A stretch of DNA of 64,000 nucleotides from an uncultured Clostridia bacterium (GCA_934178475.1 CAKPQH010000007.1:14617-78616), one strand, 5' to 3'; counted from the first letter of the stretch, positions 1 through 7,363 are shown. Translations and numbers: made by a program. The notes: a model not told the origin generated them from the sequence alone.

Positions 1-509
1 CAACACTAGCATATTTAATTGAAAATTGTGGAACAGATATGCAAGAACTTATAAATGAAACGAGAAAATTGATTGAATATGCAGGTGAGGGCAATATAAT
101 AGAAAAGAAAGATATAGATGAACTATGCAATAAAAAAGTTGAAAGTGTTATATTTGATTTAACGGATAAATTGGGTCAAAAAAATACTAAAGCGGCAATA
201 GAGATTTTAAGAAATCTCATACTTTCAAAAGAGCCTTTGCAATTAATTCTTATAAATTTATATAACCATTTTAAGAAATTGTATTTAGTCAAAATTGCAA
301 TTAAAAATAATTTAGATATAGCTAGTAGTTTAAAATTAAAACCGAATCAAAAATTTTTAGTTGGAAAATATAAAAAACAAGCAGAATATTTTAAAGAAAT
401 GGAATTAAGAAATATAATACAAAAGTTATGCGATTTAGATTATAAATATAAAGTAGGATTAATAGATTTAAATGTAGGATTGGAAAGTATAATATGTGCT
501 TATATTTAA
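1..509 (+). CDS. holA: DNA polymerase III delta subunit, C-terminal part (cut by window edge)
   Basis: The reading frame is open from base 3, so the gene starts before the window. About 168 C-terminal residues are visible. They match the helical collar and clamp-loader part of HolA: an ENCGTDMQEL segment followed by alternating amphipathic helices. HolA opens the beta sliding clamp as part of the DNA polymerase III clamp loader. The ATPase-like N-terminal domains are outside the window. The stop codon merges into a perfect palindrome at 509-564 that probably ends the transcript. The identification rests on helix pattern and the typical LIEN..G.D..EL motif; it is good but made from a fragment. 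Confidence 0.85.
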   Translation, partial: TLAYLIENCGTDMQELINETRKLIEYAGEGNIIEKKDIDELCNKKVESVIFDLTDKLGQKNTKAAIEILRNLILSKEPLQLILINLYNHFKKLYLVKIAIKNNLDIASSLKLKPNQKFLVGKYKKQAEYFKEMELRNIIQKLCDLDYKYKVGLIDLNVGLESIICAYI

Positions 510-564
510 ATTTGGGGACAGTCCTTTTTTGAAAATATTTTCAAAAAAGGACTGTCCCCAAATT
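509..564. repeat. Dispersed palindrome, copy 1 (after holA)
   Basis: A perfect 56-bp inverted repeat centred between 536 and 537. Each arm runs from an AATTTGGGG edge through GACAGTCC and T6GAAAA. It could act as a bidirectional terminator between holA and sleB. It belongs to a four-copy family in this window (others at 7274, 13493 and 23692) with the same core, so it may also be a mobile REP/MITE-like unit. Confidence 0.9.
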
Positions 565-581
565 GAATAAATTATCTATTT

Positions 582-1286
582 ATGGAAATAATATTCTTGG
601 TGATGATATTGAGAAAGAAATTTTTAATAAGTATATTATTTGTATTTTTAGTTGGTTTAATTTCATTTTTTGCTTGTAGACAGTTTAATTCAGTGGAAGC
701 TTTATCTAAGTATGGCTCTAATGGAAATGAAGTTAAACAAATTCAAACAAAACTTAAAAATTGGGGATATTATAATGGAAATGTAGATGGTATATTTGGA
801 AGTAAGACTTTGTCAGCAGTTAAAAGTTTTCAAAAAAAGAATGGTTTAAAAGTGGATGGTATTGTTGGAGAAAAAACATTACAAGCATTAGGAATACAAT
901 CAACTAACAATTCTAAATCTTCTACTAATACGAATTCTAATGATAAAGATTTGTTGGCAAGACTAATCCATGGAGAGTCAAGAGGCGAAAGCTATGTTGG
1001 AAAGGTAGCAGTTGGTGCAGTTATCTTAAATAGAGTTAAAAGTAGTTCTTTTCCTAACACAATAGCAGGAGTTATATATCAACCTGGTGCTTTTGACGCA
1101 GTGTCAGACGGACAAATAAATATGACACCTGATAATGAATCAAGAAAAGCTGCACAAGATGCTATAAATGGATGGGATCCATCATATGGTGCTATATATT
1201 ATTTTAATCCAAATACTGCAACTAATGCTTGGATTTGGTCAAGACCTTTAACGGTAACTATTGGTAATCATAGGTTTTGCAAATAA
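582..1286 (+). CDS. sleB: Spore cortex-lytic / cell wall hydrolase, SleB type
   Basis: A 234-residue secreted protein: an N-terminal hydrophobic signal/anchor (about residues 8-32), a peptidoglycan-binding repeat domain (about 45-105, with the VDGIFGSKT and VDGIVGEKT repeats), a short Ser/Asn linker, and a Hydrolase_2 (SleB/CwlJ) domain containing HGESRGE, whose glutamate is the expected catalytic residue. SleB-type enzymes cut muramic-lactam peptidoglycan during spore germination, which agrees with the other sporulation genes here. An ATG at 603, with GGTG just upstream, is a plausible alternative start that would give a better signal peptide. A general vegetative hydrolase role cannot be excluded. 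Confidence 0.88.
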   Translation: MEIIFLVMILRKKFLISILFVFLVGLISFFACRQFNSVEALSKYGSNGNEVKQIQTKLKNWGYYNGNVDGIFGSKTLSAVKSFQKKNGLKVDGIVGEKTLQALGIQSTNNSKSSTNTNSNDKDLLARLIHGESRGESYVGKVAVGAVILNRVKSSSFPNTIAGVIYQPGAFDAVSDGQINMTPDNESRKAAQDAINGWDPSYGAIYYFNPNTATNAWIWSRPLTVTIGNHRFCK

Positions 1287-1504
1287 TGATAGCAAAAAAG
1301 AATAAAAAATTTTTTACAATAAAAATAAGAGAAAATAAAATAAAAATCATCTTTTTTGTGATAAAAAAATATTTTATCACAAAGGAGATGTTTTCTGTTG
1401 AACAGAAAAGAAAGAAGAGAAAAAATAAGAAAAATTAAAAAAATTATGGGTATGTAATAAGATTAGATTATTAAGAGGAAAACAATAAACAACAAAACAA
1501 TTAA
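1287..1504. other. Non-coding A-rich gap with hairpins
   Basis: No convincing gene. An inverted repeat around 1357-1383 (TTTGTGATAAAA against TTTTATCACAAA) may end sleB transcription. A second small hairpin (TTTTCTGTT/AACAGAAAA) lies at about 1390-1409. A TTG-initiated ORF of about 19 codons at 1398 follows an AGGAG, but it is just a run of Lys/Arg codons and is not called. Confidence 0.5.
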
Positions 1505-1505
1505 T

Positions 1506-1544
1506 ATTACAAAACTATTACATAAAATTTACAATAAAAATACA
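1506..1544. promoter_or_regulatory. OmpR/WalR-type hexamer array upstream of variable surface gene
   Basis: Four hexamers (ATTACA, ATTACA, TTTACA, AATACA) start at 1506, 1517, 1528 and 1539, each separated by exactly 5 bases. On the minus strand the first three read TGTAAT, TGTAAT, TGTAAA, which fit the WalR/YycF consensus TGTWAH-N5-TGTWAH. The array ends 24 bp before the -35 box at 1569, a typical activator position. Assignment to WalR rather than another OmpR-family regulator is inference. Confidence 0.55.
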
Positions 1545-1568
1545 AATTTGAAAGATAAATAAATGTTA

Positions 1569-1597
1569 TTGACATCTAAAACAAAGTGTTTTACAAT
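1569..1597 (+). promoter_or_regulatory. Vegetative promoter of the first pilin-like gene
   Basis: TTGACA at 1569-1574, a 17-bp spacer, then TACAAT at 1592-1597. It leaves a leader of about 200 nt before the ATG at 1805. The -10 box lies inside a perfect 22-bp palindrome at 1589-1610 (see next entry). Confidence 0.7.
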
Positions 1598-1610
1598 TAT
1601 AATTGTAAAA
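1589..1610. promoter_or_regulatory. 22-bp palindrome over the -10 box, candidate operator
   Basis: Perfect dyad with half-site TTTTACAATTA, centred between 1599 and 1600 and covering the -10 box. A dimeric repressor of the Fur/PerR or GntR size class would fit, but no regulator gene is adjacent, so its identity is open. Confidence 0.5.
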
Positions 1611-1804
1611 TAGCAAAAATTAAAAATAAACAGTAGAACATTGAAAATTTAATACCTTGAAACCAATATGTGTGTAAATTTGCATATGTAATATTGTTTA
1701 TTTTTAAGAAAGCAAAAACACATAAAATAAAGAAAAAAAGAAAGACCAAACAGAAAAGACAAAATAAAGAACAGAAGTTAAGAAGAAAAAGAGGAGGAAC
1801 CAAA

Positions 1805-3088
1805 ATGAAAAGAAAATTAAAGGATTTTCAAGGTATTACATTAATAGCATTAGTAATAACAATAATAGTATTACTAATCTTAGCAGGAGTATCAATAACA
1901 ATGATATCAAGTCAAGATGGAATACTAAAGAAAGCAACAGGTGCAAAAGATGCACAAAAGAGCGCTCAAGACAAAGAAAGTAGTCAAATGGCAGCAATGG
2001 AAAATATGATGGAGTATGAAACAATAGAAACAGTTACAGATGTATCTAAATTAACAACAGAATTACCCAAAATGACCAAATATGTTGATAATACAAGTAC
2101 AGTAAATAAAGAAGCAATAATTCCAAGAGGATTTAAAGTATCAAGTAAAGCAGAAGAACAAAAAATAGATACAGGACTAGTAGTAATGGATAAAAACGGA
2201 AATGAGTTTGTATGGGTGCCAGTACCAAATGCAATATATGATGGAACAACTGCAATAACAGTTGGAACATATGCACCAATGGCAAGAAAAATAGGAGAAA
2301 CAGAAAATTATCAAGGCGTATTATATGATTTAAATCAAACAAAAGCAAACCAAAAAGTATTAGATTTTTCAACAAATGGAGTAGGAAAACCAAATTACAG
2401 GGAACCAAGTTTAATAACTGGAAGTGATAGTGATACATCTGCATTATTAGATACAATAGTAGGAACAGAGTATGATGTAAAATACTACAATTTAGCAGGA
2501 AATTATAGCGATGCAAAGGCATTTGGAAAAGATATGCAAGATGAGTATAACAACATGGTAAAAAGTGTAGCAAAATATGGTGGATTTTATGTAGGAAGAT
2601 ATGAAACAGGAATAAAAGATGGAAAAGCAGTATCAAAAAATGCATCAATAACAGATAACAATACAACAACAGCAGATGCATCACAGGCAGATACAAATAA
2701 ATGGTATGGACTATATAATAAGCAAAGAACAATGGCAAAAGATAATGGATTAGATAGTGTAGAAAGTAGTATGATATGGGGAAGTCAATATGATGCAATG
2801 ATGATATGGATGCAAAAGACAGGAATAACAATAGGAGCTGGATATGATAAAACAAAAAATAATACAAATACAACAACAGGAGAATCATCTACTGATATAA
2901 CAAATAAGGTATATGACTTATATGGATGCCATTATGAATGGACATTAGAGTCCAACTACACGAGCTACAGAGTCAATCGTGGTGGCTATTACAATATCGA
3001 CAATGCACCTAGCTATCGTGGCATCGACTGCGATCCTGGCAATGCCTTCAGCGTCTTTAGCTCTCGCCTCTCACTTTATATAAAGTAG
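1805..3088 (+). CDS. Pilin-like surface protein with FGE/C-type-lectin-like C-terminus; candidate DGR target
   Basis: 427 residues. ATG at 1805 is chosen because AGGAGG sits at 1792-1797; the frame is open further upstream but without a ribosome site. Residues 1-45 are a prepilin-like leader (GITLIALV, then a long Ile/Leu/Val helix). The middle holds a sulfatase-modifying-factor-like fold: FVWVPV near residue 137, GGFYVGRYETG, then a C-terminal WTLE...RGG...SRLSLYI signature. From 2951 the codons switch abruptly to NNC forms (AGC, TAC, GAC, GGC, ATC, GTC) and GC rises to about 50%, as expected for a DGR variable region. The product is probably displayed on the cell surface with a hypervariable ligand-binding face. 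The template and reverse transcriptase are not in the window. Confidence 0.85.
   Translation: MKRKLKDFQGITLIALVITIIVLLILAGVSITMISSQDGILKKATGAKDAQKSAQDKESSQMAAMENMMEYETIETVTDVSKLTTELPKMTKYVDNTSTVNKEAIIPRGFKVSSKAEEQKIDTGLVVMDKNGNEFVWVPVPNAIYDGTTAITVGTYAPMARKIGETENYQGVLYDLNQTKANQKVLDFSTNGVGKPNYREPSLITGSDSDTSALLDTIVGTEYDVKYYNLAGNYSDAKAFGKDMQDEYNNMVKSVAKYGGFYVGRYETGIKDGKAVSKNASITDNNTTTADASQADTNKWYGLYNKQRTMAKDNGLDSVESSMIWGSQYDAMMIWMQKTGITIGAGYDKTKNNTNTTTGESSTDITNKVYDLYGCHYEWTLESNYTSYRVNRGGYYNIDNAPSYRGIDCDPGNAFSVFSSRLSLYIK
2951..3076 (+). other. Candidate DGR variable region 1
   Basis: 126 nt, 63 of them G or C by my count, in a gene otherwise very AT-rich. 23 of the 42 codons end in C, and these codons differ from each other at positions 1 and 2, as AAC codons would after adenine mutagenesis. 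Apparently fixed codons sit between them (ACG, AGA, CGT-GGT, GCA-CCT, TCT). It encodes the region where C-type-lectin/FGE-fold DGR targets carry their variable surface loops. Confidence 0.75.
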
Positions 3089-3168
3089 GACTGAATGCTT
3101 AGAGCGATATAGACGGATGAGTTAATATTAAATGAATGCTAATAGCAATCTTTAAGTGCTTTAGCGTG

Positions 3169-3213
3169 GCGCCACTTAGCGTGGCGCTTTTTCTGCGTTT
3201 TAGAGCAGAAAAA
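3169..3213 (+). terminator. GC-rich terminator hairpin pair after the variable gene
   Basis: Stem GCGCCAC (3169-3175), loop TTAGC, GTGGCGC (3181-3187), then T5. The T-tract is itself part of a second hairpin (3188-3196 with 3205-3213, TTTTTCTGC/GCAGAAAAA). The GC content is unusual for this genome. Besides termination, a hairpin 3' of a variable region could be the DNA structure that DGR homing needs. Confidence 0.65.
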
Positions 3214-3238
3214 GCGGTATTAGTTAGGAGTGGTGTAA

Positions 3239-3538
3239 ATGGAATTTTTAGATATGTTAATAAGATTAAAAATATTACATGATGAAAAAATAGTATTAAT
3301 ATCATGTGGAGCTTTTTATATAGCTATTGGAGGAGATGCTGAATTATTAAATAAAGAATTAGGACTTAATAAAAACTGTGTAAGTAGACATATATGTAAG
3401 GTTGGAGTTCCCAAAAGTTATATAGGAAAATATATAGGTAAAATAAGAAATATAGGATATTCATATATAGTATTAAATTATGTAGCTTTTATCTGCAATC
3501 GAGTAAAACTCTATTGTTATAGAACTCTACGGAAATAA
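3239..3538 (+). CDS. Small MutS-domain-I-like protein, probably truncated; possible DGR accessory
   Basis: 99 residues with TAGGAG upstream. Residues 1-80 resemble the N-terminal mismatch-recognition domain of MutS: AFYIAIGGDAELLNKELGL, then CKVGVPKSYIGKYIGKI and an aromatic GYSYIVLNY. There is no ATPase domain. After about residue 81 the sequence becomes a basic tail that does not continue the MutS fold, so the gene may be a decayed or frameshifted fragment. It lies 150 bp behind a candidate DGR variable region, and to my knowledge small MutS-like ORFs are reported among DGR accessory genes. A role in biasing repair at the target is inference. Confidence 0.65.
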   Translation: MEFLDMLIRLKILHDEKIVLISCGAFYIAIGGDAELLNKELGLNKNCVSRHICKVGVPKSYIGKYIGKIRNIGYSYIVLNYVAFICNRVKLYCYRTLRK

Positions 3539-3583
3539 TGATAAATTACTTGATTTTTTAATAAATTTTGTATATAATTGATG

Positions 3584-3620
3584 ATGATATTAAAGTATAT
3601 TTAATATCATTTTTATTTTT
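3584..3620 (+). terminator. Hairpin and T-run before tRNA-Gln
   Basis: Perfect 11-bp stem ATGATATTAAA (3584-3594) with TTTAATATCAT (3600-3610), followed by TTTTATTTTT. It probably ends transcription from the MutS-like gene. A promoter-like TTGATT (3550) / TATAAT (3573) pair with a 17-bp spacer lies just before it, so it may instead be in the 5' leader of the tRNA transcript. Confidence 0.6.
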
Positions 3621-3695
3621 TGGGGTATCGCCAAGCGGTAAGGCATCGGACTCTGACTCCGACATGCGTAAGTTCGAATCTTACTACCCCAGCCA
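3621..3695 (+). tRNA. tRNA-Gln (anticodon CTG), CCA encoded
   Basis: Acceptor stem TGGGGTA pairs with TACCCCA; the anticodon loop CTCTGAC between TCGGA/TCCGA stems gives anticodon CTG; the T-arm is GTAAG-TTCGAAT-CTTAC; discriminator G; CCA at 3693-3695. All arms fold. Confidence 0.93.
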
Positions 3696-3718
3696 TTTTT
3701 TTATTTAGGAGAAAAGTT

Positions 3719-5158
3719 ATGAATAATAAAGTGATGATTTCAACTATAATTCCAGCATATAATGCTGATAAATACATTGCAGAAACAATTGAATCTGTAA
3801 TAGGTCAATCATTTGGATTTGAAGAGAATATGGAGTTAATATTAGTTGATGATGGTTCAACTGACAATACAAGAGAAGTTTGTGAAAGATATGCTGAAAA
3901 ATATGAAAATATAAGGTATTTTTATAAAGAAAATGGTGGAGTAGCTGAAACTAAAAATTATGGTTTGAAATTTACTAATGGTAAATATGTTAATTTTTTA
4001 GATTCTGATGATATTTTAAGCAAAGATGCATTGAAAAATATGTATAATTTTATAGAAAAGAATGAAAATAAAATAGACATGGTAGCTATGCCAGTTGTTT
4101 ATTTTGAGAAGAAGAATGGAATACATGATAGATATTTGAGATTTAATAATCAAACATGTATAGTTGATTTAAGAAAAGATCCTCAGGGATATGTTTTTTC
4201 AACTGTAGCAATGTTATATAAAAGAAGTTTGTTTAATACAGTTAAATTTAACACAAAACTAAAAATAGCAGAAGATTTATATCTAAATACAAAACTTTTT
4301 ATAAAAAATCCTAAATATGGAATGATGTCTGCTGATGAGGCAACTTATTTTTATAGAAAAAGACATGCAAACGATTCAATAACAAGTGAAAATGAATATA
4401 AAGAAGAATGGTTAATTGATGTTTTATTGTATTTAAAAAAGGGAATAGAAGAATATTGTGCTAAGTATACAGATAAAACACCAGATTTTGTTAAGTACAT
4501 ATTAATATATAATATTGTTAAGAGATTAAAAACTCCAAACTATGTTGATAAAAAGAAATTAAATAGATTTTATGAAGTTAGTAAAGAAATTTTAAGTGGA
4601 ATAGATGATGGTATAATTTCTTCATATCAATATGATGATTATTATTTTTTAGCAATGATGTTTATGATGAAATATGATATTTATGATATAAAAGAACTTA
4701 TATCAATAGATAAGAAGAATAATGTTGTTATAAAAAATAAAATAATAGAGAATATAGAAACATATAGTATACAAATTAGTAATATAAAGGTAAATGAAGA
4801 CAAACTATTAGTACAGGGATATTTTAATGATATTATTACAGATGATTATAAAATATGTTATAAAAAGAATAAAGAGGTTTTTGATACACAAGTTGAAGAA
4901 ACAGATAATATATTTTTACAAAAAAGATTTTTTGATAAAGTGATTAGTCATACATATCAAGTAAAATTTGAATTACCATTTGTAGCAGGGGGATATAGTT
5001 TAATATTAAAAAATGGTGATAGAGAAACAATATTACAATTAAAAAATATTTATGGTGATGAAAGTATATTGGTTAATAAAGAGTACACAATAAATGAAAA
5101 GAAATATAATGTAAAAATTAATAGTAAAAAGATTTATATAAAAGAATCTGAAAGTTAA
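3719..5158 (+). CDS. Family 2 glycosyltransferase
   Basis: 479 residues from ATG at 3719 (AGGAG at 3707-3711); a longer frame runs back through the tRNA and is not real. Residues 8-15 STIIPAYN, DDGSTD at 44-49 and DSDD at 95-98 form the GT-A nucleotide-sugar fold with its metal-binding acidic motif. The C-terminal half (about 250-479) is an unassigned extension ending in beta-strand-like sequence. It likely adds a sugar to a cell-surface polymer from a UDP-sugar; donor and acceptor cannot be read from sequence. It stands alone between two tRNA genes and has its own terminator. Confidence 0.85.
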   Translation: MNNKVMISTIIPAYNADKYIAETIESVIGQSFGFEENMELILVDDGSTDNTREVCERYAEKYENIRYFYKENGGVAETKNYGLKFTNGKYVNFLDSDDILSKDALKNMYNFIEKNENKIDMVAMPVVYFEKKNGIHDRYLRFNNQTCIVDLRKDPQGYVFSTVAMLYKRSLFNTVKFNTKLKIAEDLYLNTKLFIKNPKYGMMSADEATYFYRKRHANDSITSENEYKEEWLIDVLLYLKKGIEEYCAKYTDKTPDFVKYILIYNIVKRLKTPNYVDKKKLNRFYEVSKEILSGIDDGIISSYQYDDYYFLAMMFMMKYDIYDIKELISIDKKNNVVIKNKIIENIETYSIQISNIKVNEDKLLVQGYFNDIITDDYKICYKKNKEVFDTQVEETDNIFLQKRFFDKVISHTYQVKFELPFVAGGYSLILKNGDRETILQLKNIYGDESILVNKEYTINEKKYNVKINSKKIYIKESES

Positions 5159-5165
5159 GATTTAT

Positions 5166-5219
5166 TAGAAAATCTCTATTTTATAGGGGGGTAGAGATTT
5201 TCTAAAATTATATTTTTTT
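5166..5219 (+). terminator. Terminator after glycosyltransferase
   Basis: Perfect 13-bp stem TAGAAAATCTCTA (5166-5178) with TAGAGATTTTCTA (5192-5204), followed by a T-rich run ending at 5219. Confidence 0.85.
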
Positions 5220-5250
5220 AAGAAACCTTTAGAAAATGAAAAAGAAACTA

Positions 5251-5279
5251 TTGACAAAAATTAGAAAAACAGTTATAAT
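5251..5279 (+). promoter_or_regulatory. Promoter of tRNA-Met
   Basis: Consensus TTGACA (5251-5256), 17-bp spacer, consensus TATAAT (5274-5279), ending 14 bp before the mature tRNA. Confidence 0.85.
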
Positions 5280-5293
5280 ATTAATGTTGATAT

Positions 5294-5370
5294 GGCGATG
5301 TAGCTCAGTTGGCTAGAGCATTCGGTTCATACCCGAAGGGTCAAGAGTTCGAATCTCCTCATCGCTACCA
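5294..5370 (+). tRNA. tRNA-Met (anticodon CAT), CCA encoded
   Basis: Acceptor GGCGATG pairs with CATCGCT; the anticodon arm TTCGG-TTCATAC-CCGAA gives CAT; CCA at 5368-5370. The anticodon stem lacks the three G:C pairs of an initiator and position 1 pairs (G-U) with 72, so it is an elongator Met tRNA. A lysidine-modified tRNA-Ile2 is less likely. One T-stem pair is mismatched. Confidence 0.9.
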
Positions 5371-5432
5371 ATAAAAATAAAGCAGGATTCGATAGAATAC
5401 CTGCTTATTTTAAAATTATATAGGTGATAAAA

Positions 5433-5996
5433 GTGGAAATAGAAGAAAAAAAATCTATAATTGAATCGATATTATTTAGCGCAGGAAGAGTTGTTAAAAT
5501 AAAAGAATTAGAACTAGCACTAGAGTTAACTGAAGAGCAAATAGAAAAAATAATTCAAAGTATGCAAGAAGATTATAAAGAAAGTAGTAGAGGAATAGAT
5601 TTAATAAAAGTAAATGATGGATATCAATTGTGTAGCAAAAAGAAAAATTATGATTATATATGTCAAGTAATTGATAAAAGAAATAAACCTAAACTTTCAA
5701 ATGCTGCGCTTGAAACTTTATCAATCATAGCTTATAATCCTAAAATTTCAAGAGCAGAGATGGAGGCAATTAGAGGAGTAAGTGTTGATGCGACAATATA
5801 TAAATTACTAGAATATGGATTGATTGAAGAAGCAGGAAAATTAGATTTACCTGGAAGACCAATGTCATATAAAACTACAGAAGAATTTTTGAAAATGTTT
5901 GGATATTCAAGTCTAGATGATTTGCCGGAATTACCAAGATATAAAGTTGATGAAAATCATCAGATAGTTATTGATGAAGTTATAGAGGAGGAATAA
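5433..5996 (+). CDS. scpB: Segregation and condensation protein B
   Basis: 187 residues. GTG at 5433 is preferred because AGGTG lies just before it; a GTG at 5424 falls inside that ribosome site. Two winged-helix domains are visible: residues 1-85, and 90-165 with LSNAALETLSIIAYNPKISRAEMEAIRGVS, the ScpB signature. ScpB is a subunit of the SMC-ScpA-ScpB condensin that organises the chromosome. The usual upstream partner scpA is absent; tRNA-Met is there instead. proS follows after 3 nt, so the two are cotranscribed. Confidence 0.92.
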   Translation: MEIEEKKSIIESILFSAGRVVKIKELELALELTEEQIEKIIQSMQEDYKESSRGIDLIKVNDGYQLCSKKKNYDYICQVIDKRNKPKLSNAALETLSIIAYNPKISRAEMEAIRGVSVDATIYKLLEYGLIEEAGKLDLPGRPMSYKTTEEFLKMFGYSSLDDLPELPRYKVDENHQIVIDEVIEEE

Positions 5997-5999
5997 TAA

Positions 6000-7265
6000 A
6001 TGAGATTATCAAAAACAGGTTTAGGAACAATAAAATTAAACAATATAGATGAAATGTATCCAGCACAAAGTATATTACTTCAATCTGGACAATTAGTACA
6101 ATATGGGGCAGGTTTATTTGCATACAATAATATACCATTGCTAGTAAGAAGAAATGTTGAGAAAATAATTCAAGAAACTTTAAATAAATATGATTGTATA
6201 GAAGTTTTACTTCCAACACTTCAACCAGAAAAGATTTGGAAAGATTCTGGAAGATATGATCATTATGTAGATGATGGAACTATGCTTACAGTTGAAACAG
6301 ATAAAGGAAATTTTTGTTTAGCTCCAACAGCGGAAGAGGCTATGCTTGAATTTGCAAGAGAAAAATTGAAGTCATATAAAACATTACCTGCTACATTTTA
6401 TCAAATTGGAGAAAAAATTAGAAATGAAATAAGAACAAGGGGATATTTATTAAGAGGAAAAACATTCCCAATGCTTGATGCATATAGTTTTGATGTTGAT
6501 GAAAATGGGATGATTAAAAGTTATGACAATTTAAGAAAAGCATTTATAGAAATTTTTGAAAAAATAGGACTTCCAATTATGCCTATTGTTGCAGATAATG
6601 GTGCAATTGGAGGAAAAAAATCAGAAGAATTTATGATGCTTTCATCAATGGGAGAAGATAAGATATTATATGATGAAAATACAAAGATTGGATTAAATAC
6701 TGAAATCTTAGAAAGAGAAGATTATAAAGAATATTTAAAAGATGAATATGGTATAGAAGATATTTCTAATTTAAAAGAGATGAGAACAGTTGAATTAGCA
6801 CATATATTCCAACTAGGAACAAAGTATTCTGAAATGATGAATGGTAAATTTATTAATAATGAAGGTACAGAATCACTTTATTATATGGGATGTTATGGAA
6901 TAGGTGTTAGTAGGACAACAGCTACAATATATGAAGCAAATGTAGTAAATGGTAAAGATGGTAAACCTTGTGGATTTGTACTTCCTGAAAGTGTTGCACC
7001 ATATAAGATTCAAATTATACCTAAAATGGAAAATGAAGAAAAAGTTGCTCTTGCAGAAAAAATATATGATAGGTTAAATAAAAAGGGAATTGAATGCATA
7101 TTAGATGATAGAGAAAAAATTTCTTTAGGAGCAAAAATAAAAGATGTTAAAATATTAGGAACACCATATATGTTGGTTGTAGGGGAAAAAGCAACAGAAA
7201 ATGAACTTGAGATAGAAAATGTAAAAACAGGAGAAGTAAAAAAAGTTTCTATTGAAGAAATATAA
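6000..7265 (+). CDS. proS: Prolyl-tRNA synthetase, short form without editing domain
   Basis: 421 residues, class II aminoacyl-tRNA synthetase that charges tRNA-Pro. Motif 2 region GEKIRNEIRTRGYLLRGKTF, then DAYSFD, and motif 3 GIGVSRTTA are visible, followed by the anticodon-binding domain (about 330-421). Bacterial-type ProRS is normally about 570 residues because a ~180-residue INS domain hydrolyses Ala-tRNA-Pro; only about 60 residues join GGKKSEEFM to motif 3 here, so INS is missing. Strong AGGAGG ribosome site overlapping the end of scpB. The gene is followed by a copy of the dispersed palindrome. Confidence 0.95.
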   Translation: MRLSKTGLGTIKLNNIDEMYPAQSILLQSGQLVQYGAGLFAYNNIPLLVRRNVEKIIQETLNKYDCIEVLLPTLQPEKIWKDSGRYDHYVDDGTMLTVETDKGNFCLAPTAEEAMLEFAREKLKSYKTLPATFYQIGEKIRNEIRTRGYLLRGKTFPMLDAYSFDVDENGMIKSYDNLRKAFIEIFEKIGLPIMPIVADNGAIGGKKSEEFMMLSSMGEDKILYDENTKIGLNTEILEREDYKEYLKDEYGIEDISNLKEMRTVELAHIFQLGTKYSEMMNGKFINNEGTESLYYMGCYGIGVSRTTATIYEANVVNGKDGKPCGFVLPESVAPYKIQIIPKMENEEKVALAEKIYDRLNKKGIECILDDREKISLGAKIKDVKILGTPYMLVVGEKATENELEIENVKTGEVKKVSIEEI

Positions 7266-7273
7266 AAATTTAA

Positions 7274-7332
7274 AAACGGGGACAGTCCTTTTTTGAAAAA
7301 TAATTTTTTTCAAAAAAGGACTGTCCCCGTTT
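7274..7332. repeat. Dispersed palindrome, copy 2 (after proS)
   Basis: Inverted repeat centred on 7303 with outer arms AAACGGGGACAGTCC and its complement and the same T6G core as the copy at 509. The spacer is A-rich and slightly longer. It separates proS from the mraZ promoter and can serve as a terminator. Confidence 0.88.
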
Positions 7333-7363
7333 AAAAAAAAATAAAAAAATATTAAAAAAAGTA

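Noticed and set aside
2133..2888. Long minus-strand ORF under the first pilin-like gene
   Set aside because: It is the antisense shadow of a real gene; its Leu/His-rich composition comes from reversed Asn/Lys/Met codons.
3620..3718. Long N-terminal extension of the glycosyltransferase
   Set aside because: The upstream frame is the tRNA-Gln gene read as codons; a good ribosome site supports ATG at 3719.
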